From an uncultured Micrococcales bacterium (GTDB taxonomy: Bacteria > Actinomycetota > Actinomycetes > Actinomycetales > Microbacteriaceae), in assembly GCA_903831585.1 (NCBI GenBank), contig CAIKYE010000045.1:1-23574 (forward strand): a DNA stretch of 23,574 nucleotides, given 5' to 3'. Under the pieces are notes generated by a model, which was given only the letters and a program-made list of their open reading frames with translations, had not been told where the DNA came from and did no database searches. Shown piece by piece: positions 16,348 through 23,199 of the stretch. The first letter of the stretch is position 1. Each line of letters starts with the position of its first letter. The translations under genes and the position numbers were made by a program.

Positions 16348-17289
16348 CTAGTTGCCAGCCCCAATGCCAAGTAGCACCCTAATTTTGGCGATGTCGTTAT
16401 TGATTGAGGCGACGAGGTCTTCAACCCCGTTGAATTTTGCTGCCGGCCGAACAAAACCGACATATTCGAGGTCGACCACCTTGTCATAGAGGTCAAGGTC
16501 TTTGCGGTCTAGCACGAAAGCCTCGGCTAGCCTCGGCACGGCCTGAAAGGTTTCGTTGATTCCGATTGAGATCGCGGTCGGCATCTTTTCACCGTCGACG
16601 TGCATCCAGCCCGCATAAACGCCATCCACCGGAAGGTAGCCCTCGCAATCGCGAGCGATGTTGGCCGTTGGAAAACCGATTGTGCGACCGATCTTCAAAC
16701 CGTGCTCGACATTACCGGTTGTGATGTGCGCGCGACCCAACAGCTTCGAGGCTCCAACTACGTCTCCCCGGTCAAGAAACTCTCGAACCCGGGTTGTAGA
16801 AACCACTTCGCCGTCGAGTTTGAATTGATCGAGAGCTTTGAACTCAAAACCAAACTTCTCACCAAGCTCGGCTAACAGGGCGCAATCGCCCTCGCCGTTA
16901 GCGCCGAATCGAAATCCGTGGCCAACAATCACGAACTTGGCACCAAGTGCCTCGACCAAAACCTTGCGAACAAAATCTTCGGCCGAAAGGTTAGCCAGGG
17001 CATCGTCAAACTCGAGAGTTAGCAAAACATCAATCTGCGAATCGGTCAGGTGAGCGAGTTTTTGCGAAGCCCCAATAATCGGTTGCGGAGCTTTGCCTGG
17101 CTTCAAAAAATTCAGCGGGTGACGATCGAATGTAACGACCACAGAAGAGAGCCCTCGACTTGAAGCGGCGCTTTTTAGTTCGTTCAGAAGATTTTGGTGG
17201 CCAAGGTGCAAAGCATCGAATTTGCCGATTGTGACGGCACTGCCGGCGGGTGCCTTTGAAACTTCATCAATCGATTTGAAATGCAACAT
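16348..17289 (-). CDS. ribF: Bifunctional riboflavin kinase/FAD synthetase
   Basis: Makes FMN from riboflavin and FAD from FMN. The N-terminal FMN adenylyltransferase domain has the nucleotidyltransferase motif H28-L-G-H31 (in 'IGKFDALHLGH', with Lys-Phe-Asp-Ala where relatives mostly have Gly-Phe-Asp-Gly) and 'GHGFRFGANGEGD' and 'STTRVREFL'. The C-terminal kinase domain has 'GRTIGFPTANI' (201-211), containing the kinase P-T-A-N motif, 'GVYAGWMHVDG', 'SIGINETF' (usually N-P-T-F) and the catalytic glutamate in 'LAEAFVLD' (E257). The 313-aa length is normal. The ATG follows the upstream membrane gene by 10 nt, lacks a Shine-Dalgarno, and has TAGAAT 7 nt upstream. No FMN riboswitch is visible. 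Confidence 0.95.
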   Translation of the reverse strand: MLHFKSIDEVSKAPAGSAVTIGKFDALHLGHQNLLNELKSAASSRGLSSVVVTFDRHPLNFLKPGKAPQPIIGASQKLAHLTDSQIDVLLTLEFDDALANLSAEDFVRKVLVEALGAKFVIVGHGFRFGANGEGDCALLAELGEKFGFEFKALDQFKLDGEVVSTTRVREFLDRGDVVGASKLLGRAHITTGNVEHGLKIGRTIGFPTANIARDCEGYLPVDGVYAGWMHVDGEKMPTAISIGINETFQAVPRLAEAFVLDRKDLDLYDKVVDLEYVGFVRPAAKFNGVEDLVASINNDIAKIRVLLGIGAGN

Positions 17290-17296
17290 GACTTAA

Positions 17297-17302
17297 ATTC
17301 TA
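17297..17302 (-). promoter_or_regulatory. Candidate leaderless -10 hexamer for ribF
   Basis: Minus strand reads TAGAAT, then seven bases, then the ribF ATG. The first three bases are also the stop codon of the preceding membrane protein gene. Confidence 0.4.
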
Positions 17303-17695
17303 TTTTGTTGAAGCTCGTCGGTTTAACCACAGCAATCCGAAGATCGGCAAAACCAAGGGCAGGCAGGCGTAATTCAAACCAAACCAAGACCACACCGATG
17401 GGTGCGCAAAGGCGGTCGGAATCACGATGCTGAGAGTGCCAACGACCACAACGCCAACCAGCTCAAAGGTCACCGCCCACTTTGCGATTTGGCTTGCCAT
17501 AGCCCCAGTGCGCGAAAGCGCCAAAGTTGCGACGACGTAGACAATCGCGCTTAGCGCAGAGAGTGAATAGGCCAAAGGGGCATCTTCGAACTTGGTCAGC
17601 AGTTGAAAGGTGGCCCTTGCCGTTGCAGATATCGCAAAAACGGCATAAACGGCAATCAGCAGAGCGCCTATTCCGCGCTTAGAGGTTGATTTCAC
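17300..17695 (-). CDS. Small four-helix membrane protein of unknown function
   Basis: I do not recognise a named family. The 131-aa product has four predicted membrane segments at about residues 9-27, 42-60, 70-92 and 108-125, a basic N-terminus (Lys-Ser-Thr-Ser-Lys-Arg) and a basic C-terminus (Asn-Arg-Arg-Ala-Ser-Thr-Lys), which favours both ends in the cytoplasm. It starts with GTG, without a Shine-Dalgarno, and has TAGGCT 6 nt upstream. Located between the pst block and ribF. The similar small membrane protein beyond the pst operon (22837-23199) suggests the two once stood together between truB and ribF before the pst genes were inserted, which is inference. Confidence 0.8.
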   Translation of the reverse strand: MKSTSKRGIGALLIAVYAVFAISATARATFQLLTKFEDAPLAYSLSALSAIVYVVATLALSRTGAMASQIAKWAVTFELVGVVVVGTLSIVIPTAFAHPSVWSWFGLNYACLPLVLPIFGLLWLNRRASTK

Positions 17696-17701
17696 CGCTT
17701 A

Positions 17702-17707
17702 AGCCTA
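17702..17707 (-). promoter_or_regulatory. Candidate leaderless -10 hexamer for the 131-aa membrane protein
   Basis: Minus strand reads TAGGCT, then six bases (TAAGCG), then the GTG start. It lies in the 29-nt gap after the PstS-like lipoprotein gene, so this gene may be uncoupled from the pst transcript. Confidence 0.5.
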
Positions 17708-17724
17708 AACGAGCCGGCGTGTGC

Positions 17725-18747
17725 CTATTCCGGCGCAATTGTTGGCATGGGTAAGCCAACTGAAACCGTAGCGAGAGCAAGCGCTCGTAGCTTCTCAGGC
17801 AAAGCAATAACCGAAGACAATCCGAGCGAACCTTGGCTGTCCTGTCGCAGCAAATACTTTGCTGCAGCTCTAGTCTTCAAGTTGTCTTCACCAACAAGAC
17901 TTAGGGTGATGAGCGTCACTGCTTCGTAGGGTGCTGGTGCGGCATTGATGCCTTCTGGTGCGATTGGCTTGGCTTTTGAATCGAAAGTTAACTCGACAAC
18001 TCCGCCAACTGTCTTGCCCTTGAACATTGTGCCGGCAGAAATCACATGCTCGGCGTCAGCCGCAACGGCATCTGACTTAGGATCTGTGAGAATGGCCACG
18101 ACAGTGGCCGAGGAATCCATGGCAGATGAGTATTTGGTTAAGATAAGGCTTCCCTCGGCAAACTCTTCGAGAGTTGCAGTGCCACCGGTTAGGTTGAACT
18201 CTTTGCCAGAAAGTCGCTTCATCCAGTCTGCGAAAGATTTGGTTTCGCCTACTTCTGCATCTGTGCCAAACGAAATTGCGAGATCTGGAAGTTCAAAAGA
18301 GCTGTTCAGAGAAACAAGTGTTGGATCGTTCCAGTTGGTGATTTGGCCAGCCCAGATTTTGTAAATGGCATCCGCCGACAAAATGACGTTCGTAATGTCT
18401 GGCAGATTCACTGCCAGCACGACTGCATCCAAAGCAAAAGGCACTTCGCTGAAACTAGTGCCGGTGGCGGCAACGCCAGCCCGGTTGATTTGTAGCGCAG
18501 TCGCGTCGGTTGCTAAATCGACCGGAGTGATGGTCATTCCAGGGCAATTCATTTCAACCGAGAACTGCCAGTCAGCAGCAACCGACGCGACCGTTGGCAG
18601 TGCGTAGAGTTCAGAGTCACCTGCTTCGCAGCTGTAGGTCTGCTCGGCAAGAGAGGCCAATACCTCGGGAGGCATCGGTGGGTCACAGGCGGTAAGCGTC
18701 AAGCTGCCAATCAAGACCAGGCCAATTGCCCCTAGTGATCGCTTCAA
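17725..18747 (-). CDS. Divergent PstS-like substrate-binding lipoprotein
   Basis: A 340-aa exported protein with a lipoprotein signal peptide: basic start, hydrophobic core, and lipobox L-T-A-C with the modified Cys at position 21. The body retains PstS-like landmarks, notably 'YKIWAGQITNWNDPTL' in the hinge region. The phosphate-binding loop is not kept: canonical R-S-x-x-S-G-T-T is replaced by 'GTDAEVGETK', and the G-A-S-D signature is not recognisable. It may therefore bind a different ligand or serve as an accessory or tether. The start is TTG with a strong GAAAGGAAG Shine-Dalgarno. The gene lies 72 nt after pstS and is separated from it by an intrinsic terminator, so expression probably depends on readthrough. 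Not the canonical PstS; true ligand unknown. Confidence 0.85.
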   Translation of the reverse strand: MKRSLGAIGLVLIGSLTLTACDPPMPPEVLASLAEQTYSCEAGDSELYALPTVASVAADWQFSVEMNCPGMTITPVDLATDATALQINRAGVAATGTSFSEVPFALDAVVLAVNLPDITNVILSADAIYKIWAGQITNWNDPTLVSLNSSFELPDLAISFGTDAEVGETKSFADWMKRLSGKEFNLTGGTATLEEFAEGSLILTKYSSAMDSSATVVAILTDPKSDAVAADAEHVISAGTMFKGKTVGGVVELTFDSKAKPIAPEGINAAPAPYEAVTLITLSLVGEDNLKTRAAAKYLLRQDSQGSLGLSSVIALPEKLRALALATVSVGLPMPTIAPE

Positions 18748-18765
18748 GTGCGCTTCCTTTCAGTG

Positions 18766-18802
18766 AAAAACCCTTGGGGCACCGGCAAGCCGGCACCCCA
18801 AG
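18766..18802 (-). terminator. Strong intrinsic terminator between pstS and the PstS-like lipoprotein gene
   Basis: On the minus strand a stem of CTTGGGG/CCCCAAG plus CCGGC/GCCGG, joined by a 2-nt TG/TG internal mismatch and closed by a 2-nt TT loop (18773-18802), is followed by GGG and five T residues (18770-18766). It begins 17 nt after the pstS stop codon. It is the clearest terminator in the window and should lower expression of the downstream paralogue. Confidence 0.85.
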
Positions 18803-18819
18803 AGCTTTGCTTCAGACTA

Positions 18820-19839
18820 TTACTTTACGGTTGCTACTAGCTGCAAAGCCTTTGCCTTCAACGCTGCCGAGAGCGGTGAGTAGTTTAGACCAGGTGCCTT
18901 TGATGGCGCACAGCTGTTGATTACGTAAGTTAGGAACTTCTTTACGGCAGCGCCCTTAGCAGGGTTGGCAGCTGCAGTTGGAGCAAGTGCGTAGGTTACT
19001 AGTGAAGCGTTGTAACCACCCTTGACTGCCTTCTTGTAGTCGATATCAAGAATTCCGTTAGCAAGTACCTTCTGGGTACCCAAGAATGCAGAAGCAGTCT
19101 TGACCGAAGGAAGAACATAGTCACCCAGTGGGTTACGCAAAGCAGCAAAAGGCAAACCCTTAGCTGCTACGTCCGAAAGATCCGCGTATCCGATTGAGTT
19201 CTTGGTCTTGGTTACGCTCTCAACTAGAAGCTGCGAGGTACCGTTGCTGCTACCAACCGGAGTGCTCTGGCTCGATGCAGTGCTCCAGGTGCCGTTGTCT
19301 TTCCAACCTGATGCACCGTTTCCGCGCAGGTAATTAGCAAATGCCTGAGTGGTGCCTGATGAACCTGAACGGTACTGAACCAAGATTGCATCGCTCGGCA
19401 ATTTTGCCTTCGGGTTTAGCGACTGGATTGCTTCGTCATTCCAGGTCTTGTAACGACCGTTCATAATTCCACCTAGAACCTTGGCGGTTAGGTTTAGTGA
19501 TGCGACTCCATCAACATTGAAGACTACCGCGATTGGGCCACCCACCAGTGGTACGTAGGTGAAGTTCGCAGGCTTGACGTCTGTTGCCGAATACGCTGCG
19601 TCTGACGCTCCAAAGTCATATGTTCCGGTTCTAAAGTTTGTGCGGCCAGTTCCAGAACCAACTGAAGCGTAGGTAATGGTGTCGGTCTTGTAAGCGGCAG
19701 CACAGGTGCTGATGATGCTGTTTGCATAAGATGATCCACCAGAAGTGATGGTTTCTGCGGCGTTTGATGCCGGTGCTACTAGCGCTACTGATGCCACTAG
19801 GGCTGAAACTGTAGCTATTGCGCTTACTGAGCGACGCAT
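18820..19839 (-). CDS. pstS: Phosphate ABC transporter substrate-binding protein PstS
   Basis: Extracytoplasmic phosphate-binding protein that feeds PstCAB. The 339-aa product starts with a Sec signal peptide ending in Ala-x-Ala ('APASNA' then AET, cut near residue 27). There is no lipobox cysteine, unusual for a Gram-positive binding protein. Ligand-site landmarks are 'GGSSYA' near the mature N-terminus, 'SVGSGTG', 'FGASDAAYS' and the phosphate loop 'YRSGSSGTTQAF' (R-S-x-x-S-G-T-T). 'MNGRYKTWNDEAI' is the usual hinge motif. Two cysteines ('STCAAAY' and 'NSCAPSK') could form a disulfide. The ATG has a strong AAGGAG Shine-Dalgarno. A 113-nt upstream gap with a candidate PHO box suggests its own promoter as well as readthrough from pstCAB. 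Confidence 0.95.
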   Translation of the reverse strand: MRRSVSAIATVSALVASVALVAPASNAAETITSGGSSYANSIISTCAAAYKTDTITYASVGSGTGRTNFRTGTYDFGASDAAYSATDVKPANFTYVPLVGGPIAVVFNVDGVASLNLTAKVLGGIMNGRYKTWNDEAIQSLNPKAKLPSDAILVQYRSGSSGTTQAFANYLRGNGASGWKDNGTWSTASSQSTPVGSSNGTSQLLVESVTKTKNSIGYADLSDVAAKGLPFAALRNPLGDYVLPSVKTASAFLGTQKVLANGILDIDYKKAVKGGYNASLVTYALAPTAAANPAKGAAVKKFLTYVINSCAPSKAPGLNYSPLSAALKAKALQLVATVK

Positions 19840-19927
19840 TTATTCTCCTTGTTAGTTGTACGAACTACTTATGGCTTTAGTGAACGGCAACCTGGTTAAC
19901 AGATTCCAAGTGTTTTCTTGAATTGAC

Positions 19928-19949
19928 GTGAAGCGAAGGTTAACAATTG
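19928..19949 (-). promoter_or_regulatory. Candidate PHO box upstream of pstS
   Basis: On the plus strand two 11-bp units follow each other: GTGAAGCGAAG (19928-19938) and GTTAACAATTG (19939-19949). They match the unit pair upstream of pstC in a shared GTKAASSGAAG then GTTAAY pattern. Direct repeats at 11-bp spacing are typical for OmpR-family phosphate regulators (PhoP/PhoB/RegX3). The site lies 89-110 nt upstream of the pstS ATG. Confidence 0.6.
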
Positions 19950-19958
19950 GCGTTAACC
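19938..19958. repeat. 7-bp inverted repeat overlapping the pstB stop codon
   Basis: GGTTAAC and GTTAACC flank a 7-nt spacer. It overlaps the PHO-box candidate and the last codons of pstB. A further GTTAAC lies at 19895-19900, exactly 44 bp (4 x 11) from the one at 19939. It may be part of the regulator binding region. Confidence 0.5.
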
Positions 19959-20720
19959 GAAGTGCCCGTTGACGTAGTCATTGGTGCGAAGGTCTACCGG
20001 TTGGTTGAATACCTGATCGGTATCTCCAAACTCGACAACCTGCCCGGGGTTGCCATCTTCTGCCAAGAAGAAGGCGGTTCGGTTGGCCACGCGCTGCGCC
20101 TGTTGCATGTTGTGGGTGACGATGACAATCGTCATCTCGTCTTTGAGCTCGAGAATGGTTTCTTCGATGCGACGGGTCGAACCAGGGTCTAGTGCCGAGC
20201 AGGGCTCATCCATGAGCAGTACGTCTGGGTCCATGGCCAACGACCTAGCTATGCAAAGACGCTGCTGCTGGCCACCCGAAAGCGAGAGGGCAGGGTCATT
20301 TAGGCGGTCTTTTACTTCGTTCCAGATCGACGCACGACGAAGTGAGGTTTCGACAAGCCCGTTTGGGTCGTCGTTCTTGCGATTTGCCAACTTGAGACCA
20401 GACAGAACATTTTCTTTGATCGACATTGTCGGAAACGGGTTTGGCTTTTGAAAGACCATGCCGACGCGAAGTCGAACGTCAACCGGGTCAACGCCTGCGT
20501 CGTAAATGTCGGTGCCATCTAGAAGCACTTTTCCGGCAAGCCCCGCCGAATCGATGAGTTCGTGCATGCGGTTCAACGTGCGAATAAACGTCGACTTGCC
20601 GCAACCCGATGGTCCAATCAGCGCTGTAACCTCGCGCTCGGGAAAGACGAGATTAACGTCTTTGAGCACGTGTCGCTGCCCAAACCAAACGTTGATATCT
20701 TGTGCAATTAGCTCAGTCAT
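19953..20720 (-). CDS. pstB: Phosphate ABC transporter ATP-binding protein PstB
   Basis: Cytoplasmic ATPase that powers high-affinity phosphate import. The 255-aa product has all ABC motifs: Walker [10 protein letters not shown] (36-44), Q-loop Gln91 in the PstB-specific '[13 protein letters not shown]', signature LSGGQQQ (147-153), Walker B 'VLLMDEP' with D171 and E172, and the switch His in '[13 protein letters not shown]'. The '[12 protein letters not shown]' segment is also PstB-typical. Its ATG follows the pstA TAA directly without any gap. It ends 113 nt before pstS. No phoU is seen in the window. Confidence 0.98.
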   Translation of the reverse strand: MTELIAQDINVWFGQRHVLKDVNLVFPEREVTALIGPSGCGKSTFIRTLNRMHELIDSAGLAGKVLLDGTDIYDAGVDPVDVRLRVGMVFQKPNPFPTMSIKENVLSGLKLANRKNDDPNGLVETSLRRASIWNEVKDRLNDPALSLSGGQQQRLCIARSLAMDPDVLLMDEPCSALDPGSTRRIEETILELKDEMTIVIVTHNMQQAQRVANRTAFFLAEDGNPGQVVEFGDTDQVFNQPVDLRTNDYVNGHFG

Positions 20721-21794
20721 TTATTTTCCAGCTTTCTTTGCGGTCTTTGGCCGTGTCAACAAACGAGCGGCAATGAACAGAATCGCAACCAAAATCAAGA
20801 TCACTAGTGCCGCTCCCCACGCGCGCTGCACTGCAGTGTCAAAGTTGCTGGCGATAAACGTGTAGAGATATGTTGGCAACGTCGCTATCGAACCGTTGAA
20901 GGGGTTGTAGTTTGTGTTGTTCGCCGCGAAAGTGGTGATGAGCAGTGGTGCCGTTTCACCAATGATTCGTGCGATGCCCAACAAGATTGCAGTAATCAAA
21001 CCCGACTTTGCCGCCGGCATAGTCACAAGATAGAACGCGCGCCACGCCGACGAACCGAGTGCAAGAGCGCCGTTGCGAAGCTCCTGCGGAACCAGCAGCA
21101 AAGACTCTTCGGCAACTCGTGTGACCGTTGGAAGCATGAGGGGAATTAGCGCAAGCGAGCCAGCCCAACCTACATATTGGGTTAGCCCGGACGCTATGAA
21201 CATTGCGTAGATGAAAAGACCGGCCACCACCGATGGCAACCCGCTCAGTGCCTGAATAAGTGTGCGAATGGTCGAGCGAGTGCGGCCACGGGTTTCGGTC
21301 AGGTAGATTGCTGTGGCAATACCGAGCGGAACAGTGACAATTGTGCTCAGGGTCACAACAAGAATCGTGCCGATAATCGCATGACCGAGACCGCCGTACT
21401 CGAGCGAGGTAGAACCAGAAATGTAGACGTTGTTTTGGGTAATAAACTGCCAACTTATTGCGGCCGAGCCGCGCTCGATGACAGACCAGACCACTGAAAT
21501 GAGCAAAACCACCACAGTCATGGCAAAGAAAACCACGAACACCTGAAGAATCGCATCGGCCTGACCGCGACGCCCTGAAAACTTGCGACCGGCGATTACA
21601 CCGAGTATCAGCTGGGTTGGCAAGAACACCAGCAGCAAAGCAAGTTCGAACTTGAGGCCCAACAGCATTGCAAATAGCCCGATCGCGATGGGTACGGTAG
21701 AGGCAACCACAATTGTGGCCACGCCCGAAAGCGAAACCTGCTTCCACGGCTCTGCGTTTTTTGGCCTAACTACAGGAGCTGGGTCAATGGTCAT
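20721..21794 (-). CDS. pstA: Phosphate ABC transporter permease PstA
   Basis: Inner-membrane permease subunit that pairs with PstC to form the phosphate channel. The 357-aa product is longer than the usual 290-300 aa because of an N-terminal extension with two additional hydrophobic segments (about residues 23-45 and 46-63), then a third near 79-101. The ABC permease domain follows, and the cytoplasmic EAA-type loop is 'ALALGSSAWRAFYLVTMPAA' with 'GIARIIGETAPLL' after it. The ATG at 21794 is chosen because GGAGAAAG lies 8 nt upstream; a GTG six codons earlier would overlap the pstC stop codon. It starts 5 nt after pstC. Confidence 0.96.
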   Translation of the reverse strand: MTIDPAPVVRPKNAEPWKQVSLSGVATIVVASTVPIAIGLFAMLLGLKFELALLLVFLPTQLILGVIAGRKFSGRRGQADAILQVFVVFFAMTVVVLLISVVWSVIERGSAAISWQFITQNNVYISGSTSLEYGGLGHAIIGTILVVTLSTIVTVPLGIATAIYLTETRGRTRSTIRTLIQALSGLPSVVAGLFIYAMFIASGLTQYVGWAGSLALIPLMLPTVTRVAEESLLLVPQELRNGALALGSSAWRAFYLVTMPAAKSGLITAILLGIARIIGETAPLLITTFAANNTNYNPFNGSIATLPTYLYTFIASNFDTAVQRAWGAALVILILVAILFIAARLLTRPKTAKKAGK

Positions 21795-21799
21795 CGGGT

Positions 21800-22771
21800 T
21801 TACTTTCTCCACGGCTGAGCCTTTGACACGATGTATGACGCGACCATGTTTACGAACAGAGTCGCAACGAACAAAACCACACCGGCAGCCATCAAACCGG
21901 CAACCTCTTCCTGGCCGGCCTCACCGAACTTCGCAAGAATCATGGAGGCCACAGAGCCACCTTTGTCTTCGAGCACACTGAACCAGTTAATGTCGAACAC
22001 CAGGTTGAGCACAAAGAAAATTGCAACCGTCTCACCGAGAGCACGACCTAGACCAAGAAGAATTCCTCCGACGACACCACCGCTAGACGTTGGCATAATC
22101 ACGCGTCTAAAGGTTGACCAGCGACCGGCACCAAGAGCAAGTGAAGCGTTGATTAGTTCGCGGTCGAGCTGACTAAAGATTTCGCGAGTGACCGAAGCGA
22201 TAATCGGAACAATCATCACGGCTACCACCCATGAGGCAATAAACGGTGAGCGCAAGAAGTTGCCCGAGCTGTTCTGGAAAATTGGAATGAACCCGAGATA
22301 CTGATTGAGCATCTCTGCCCAACCCGCTGCCACCGGCGAAAAAACCAAAAGCCCCCAGAGCCCCAACACAACAGATGGCAGCGCCGCAAGCAAGTCGATC
22401 ATCACCGTCGCTATTTTGCCGAAGCGTTTATTGGCCATAAAGACAATGAAGTATGCGATTGAAATTGCCATTGGCACGGCAAGCAAAACGCCTACCGCCG
22501 AAACGAGAATGGAGCCCCAGAGCATAGGGCCGATTTGCAAAACGAAGTTTTCTGGACTGTTGTCCCAGGTCGAACCAAAGATGTAGTCAATGCCCTGTGA
22601 CTCGAATGCAGGCCAAGAGCGCCACATTAGAAACACGAAGATCAGCGAAACCAGAACAATCGAAGAGTTTGCCGCTAACGTCGCAGTCTTATAGAACCTG
22701 CGGTCGGCCTTAGAAAAGGGTTTGGCCCGAAGCGAGCGCCGCTCAACAGTGGGGGCAGAATTCTCGGGCAT
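21800..22771 (-). CDS. pstC: Phosphate ABC transporter permease PstC
   Basis: Permease subunit of the Pst high-affinity phosphate importer. The 323-aa product has about six membrane segments, beginning at about 31-50, and the EAA-type loop 'NASLALGAGRWSTFRRVIMP' followed by the PstC-typical 'GLGRALGETVAIFFVL'. The order here, pstC-pstA-pstB-pstS, differs from the common pstS-C-A-B. It is the first gene of the block, preceded by a 65-nt gap that carries a candidate PHO box and a -10-like CAAGAT 6 nt before the ATG. There is no clear Shine-Dalgarno. Confidence 0.96.
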   Translation of the reverse strand: MPENSAPTVERRSLRAKPFSKADRRFYKTATLAANSSIVLVSLIFVFLMWRSWPAFESQGIDYIFGSTWDNSPENFVLQIGPMLWGSILVSAVGVLLAVPMAISIAYFIVFMANKRFGKIATVMIDLLAALPSVVLGLWGLLVFSPVAAGWAEMLNQYLGFIPIFQNSSGNFLRSPFIASWVVAVMIVPIIASVTREIFSQLDRELINASLALGAGRWSTFRRVIMPTSSGGVVGGILLGLGRALGETVAIFFVLNLVFDINWFSVLEDKGGSVASMILAKFGEAGQEEVAGLMAAGVVLFVATLFVNMVASYIVSKAQPWRK

Positions 22772-22777
22772 GACTAA

Positions 22778-22783
22778 ATCTTG
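22778..22783 (-). promoter_or_regulatory. Possible leaderless -10 hexamer for pstC
   Basis: Minus strand reads CAAGAT, then TTAGTC, then ATG. The spacer is identical to the one before the dapA ATG. The hexamer is weaker than TAGSCT, as expected for an activator-dependent promoter with the PHO box upstream. Confidence 0.4.
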
Positions 22784-22815
22784 CGATTGTCACGTGAAGA
22801 GCAACTGGTCAGAAA

Positions 22816-22837
22816 GTTAACGGAAGGTTAATTCGAC
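22816..22837 (-). promoter_or_regulatory. Candidate PHO box upstream of pstC
   Basis: On the plus strand two 11-bp units follow each other: GTTAACGGAAG (22816-22826) and GTTAATTCGAC (22827-22837), in direct repeat. They lie 45-66 nt upstream of the pstC ATG, just before the likely -35 zone, and match the pair upstream of pstS. This fits activation by an OmpR-family phosphate response regulator. Confidence 0.65.
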
Positions 22838-23199
22838 TAAAAACCAAGCCAAATCTGCTGCATTCTGGCCAGCATTACGGCGACTGTGGCCGCGGCGACA
22901 GCGAGAACCATGGTCGACCAGCGGTTTCGCTCGATCAAGGCCCAAAAGGCACCACCCGCCGGAATCAGGAGGGCCACGAACAGGTAGGCAAAAAACTCGA
23001 TGGTGTCGGTTTTGGCGCGAGCTCCCCCAGCGACAAGCACGATGCTGATAACAGACTGCGCGACTAAACCAACTTCAACCACCGCAAGAAGCGATAACGA
23101 AACTAGGCTCGGTTTGCGCTTGGCTAAGCCGAACACCAAAAGTGTCGACGCAATAGCAAGAGCCAGGCCGATTTGAAGTGCGACGAACCACTCAATCAT
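22837..23199 (-). CDS. Small four-helix membrane protein of unknown function
   Basis: I do not recognise a named family. The 120-aa product has four predicted membrane segments at about residues 7-25, 35-58, 66-88 and 95-112, with short loops (one with 'AKRKPS', one with 'IERNRW'). The start at 23199 is chosen because GAGG lies about 7 nt upstream; its first 8 nt overlap the truB end, indicating translational coupling to truB. The gene ends at the start of the pst promoter region. It resembles the 131-aa membrane protein on the other side of the pst block in size and topology only. Confidence 0.8.
   Translation of the reverse strand: MIEWFVALQIGLALAIASTLLVFGLAKRKPSLVSLSLLAVVEVGLVAQSVISIVLVAGGARAKTDTIEFFAYLFVALLIPAGGAFWALIERNRWSTMVLAVAAATVAVMLARMQQIWLGF

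Noticed and set aside
17281..17330. FMN riboswitch upstream of ribF
   Set aside because: Only 10 nt separate ribF from the preceding gene, so there is no room for the aptamer and no conserved elements are visible.
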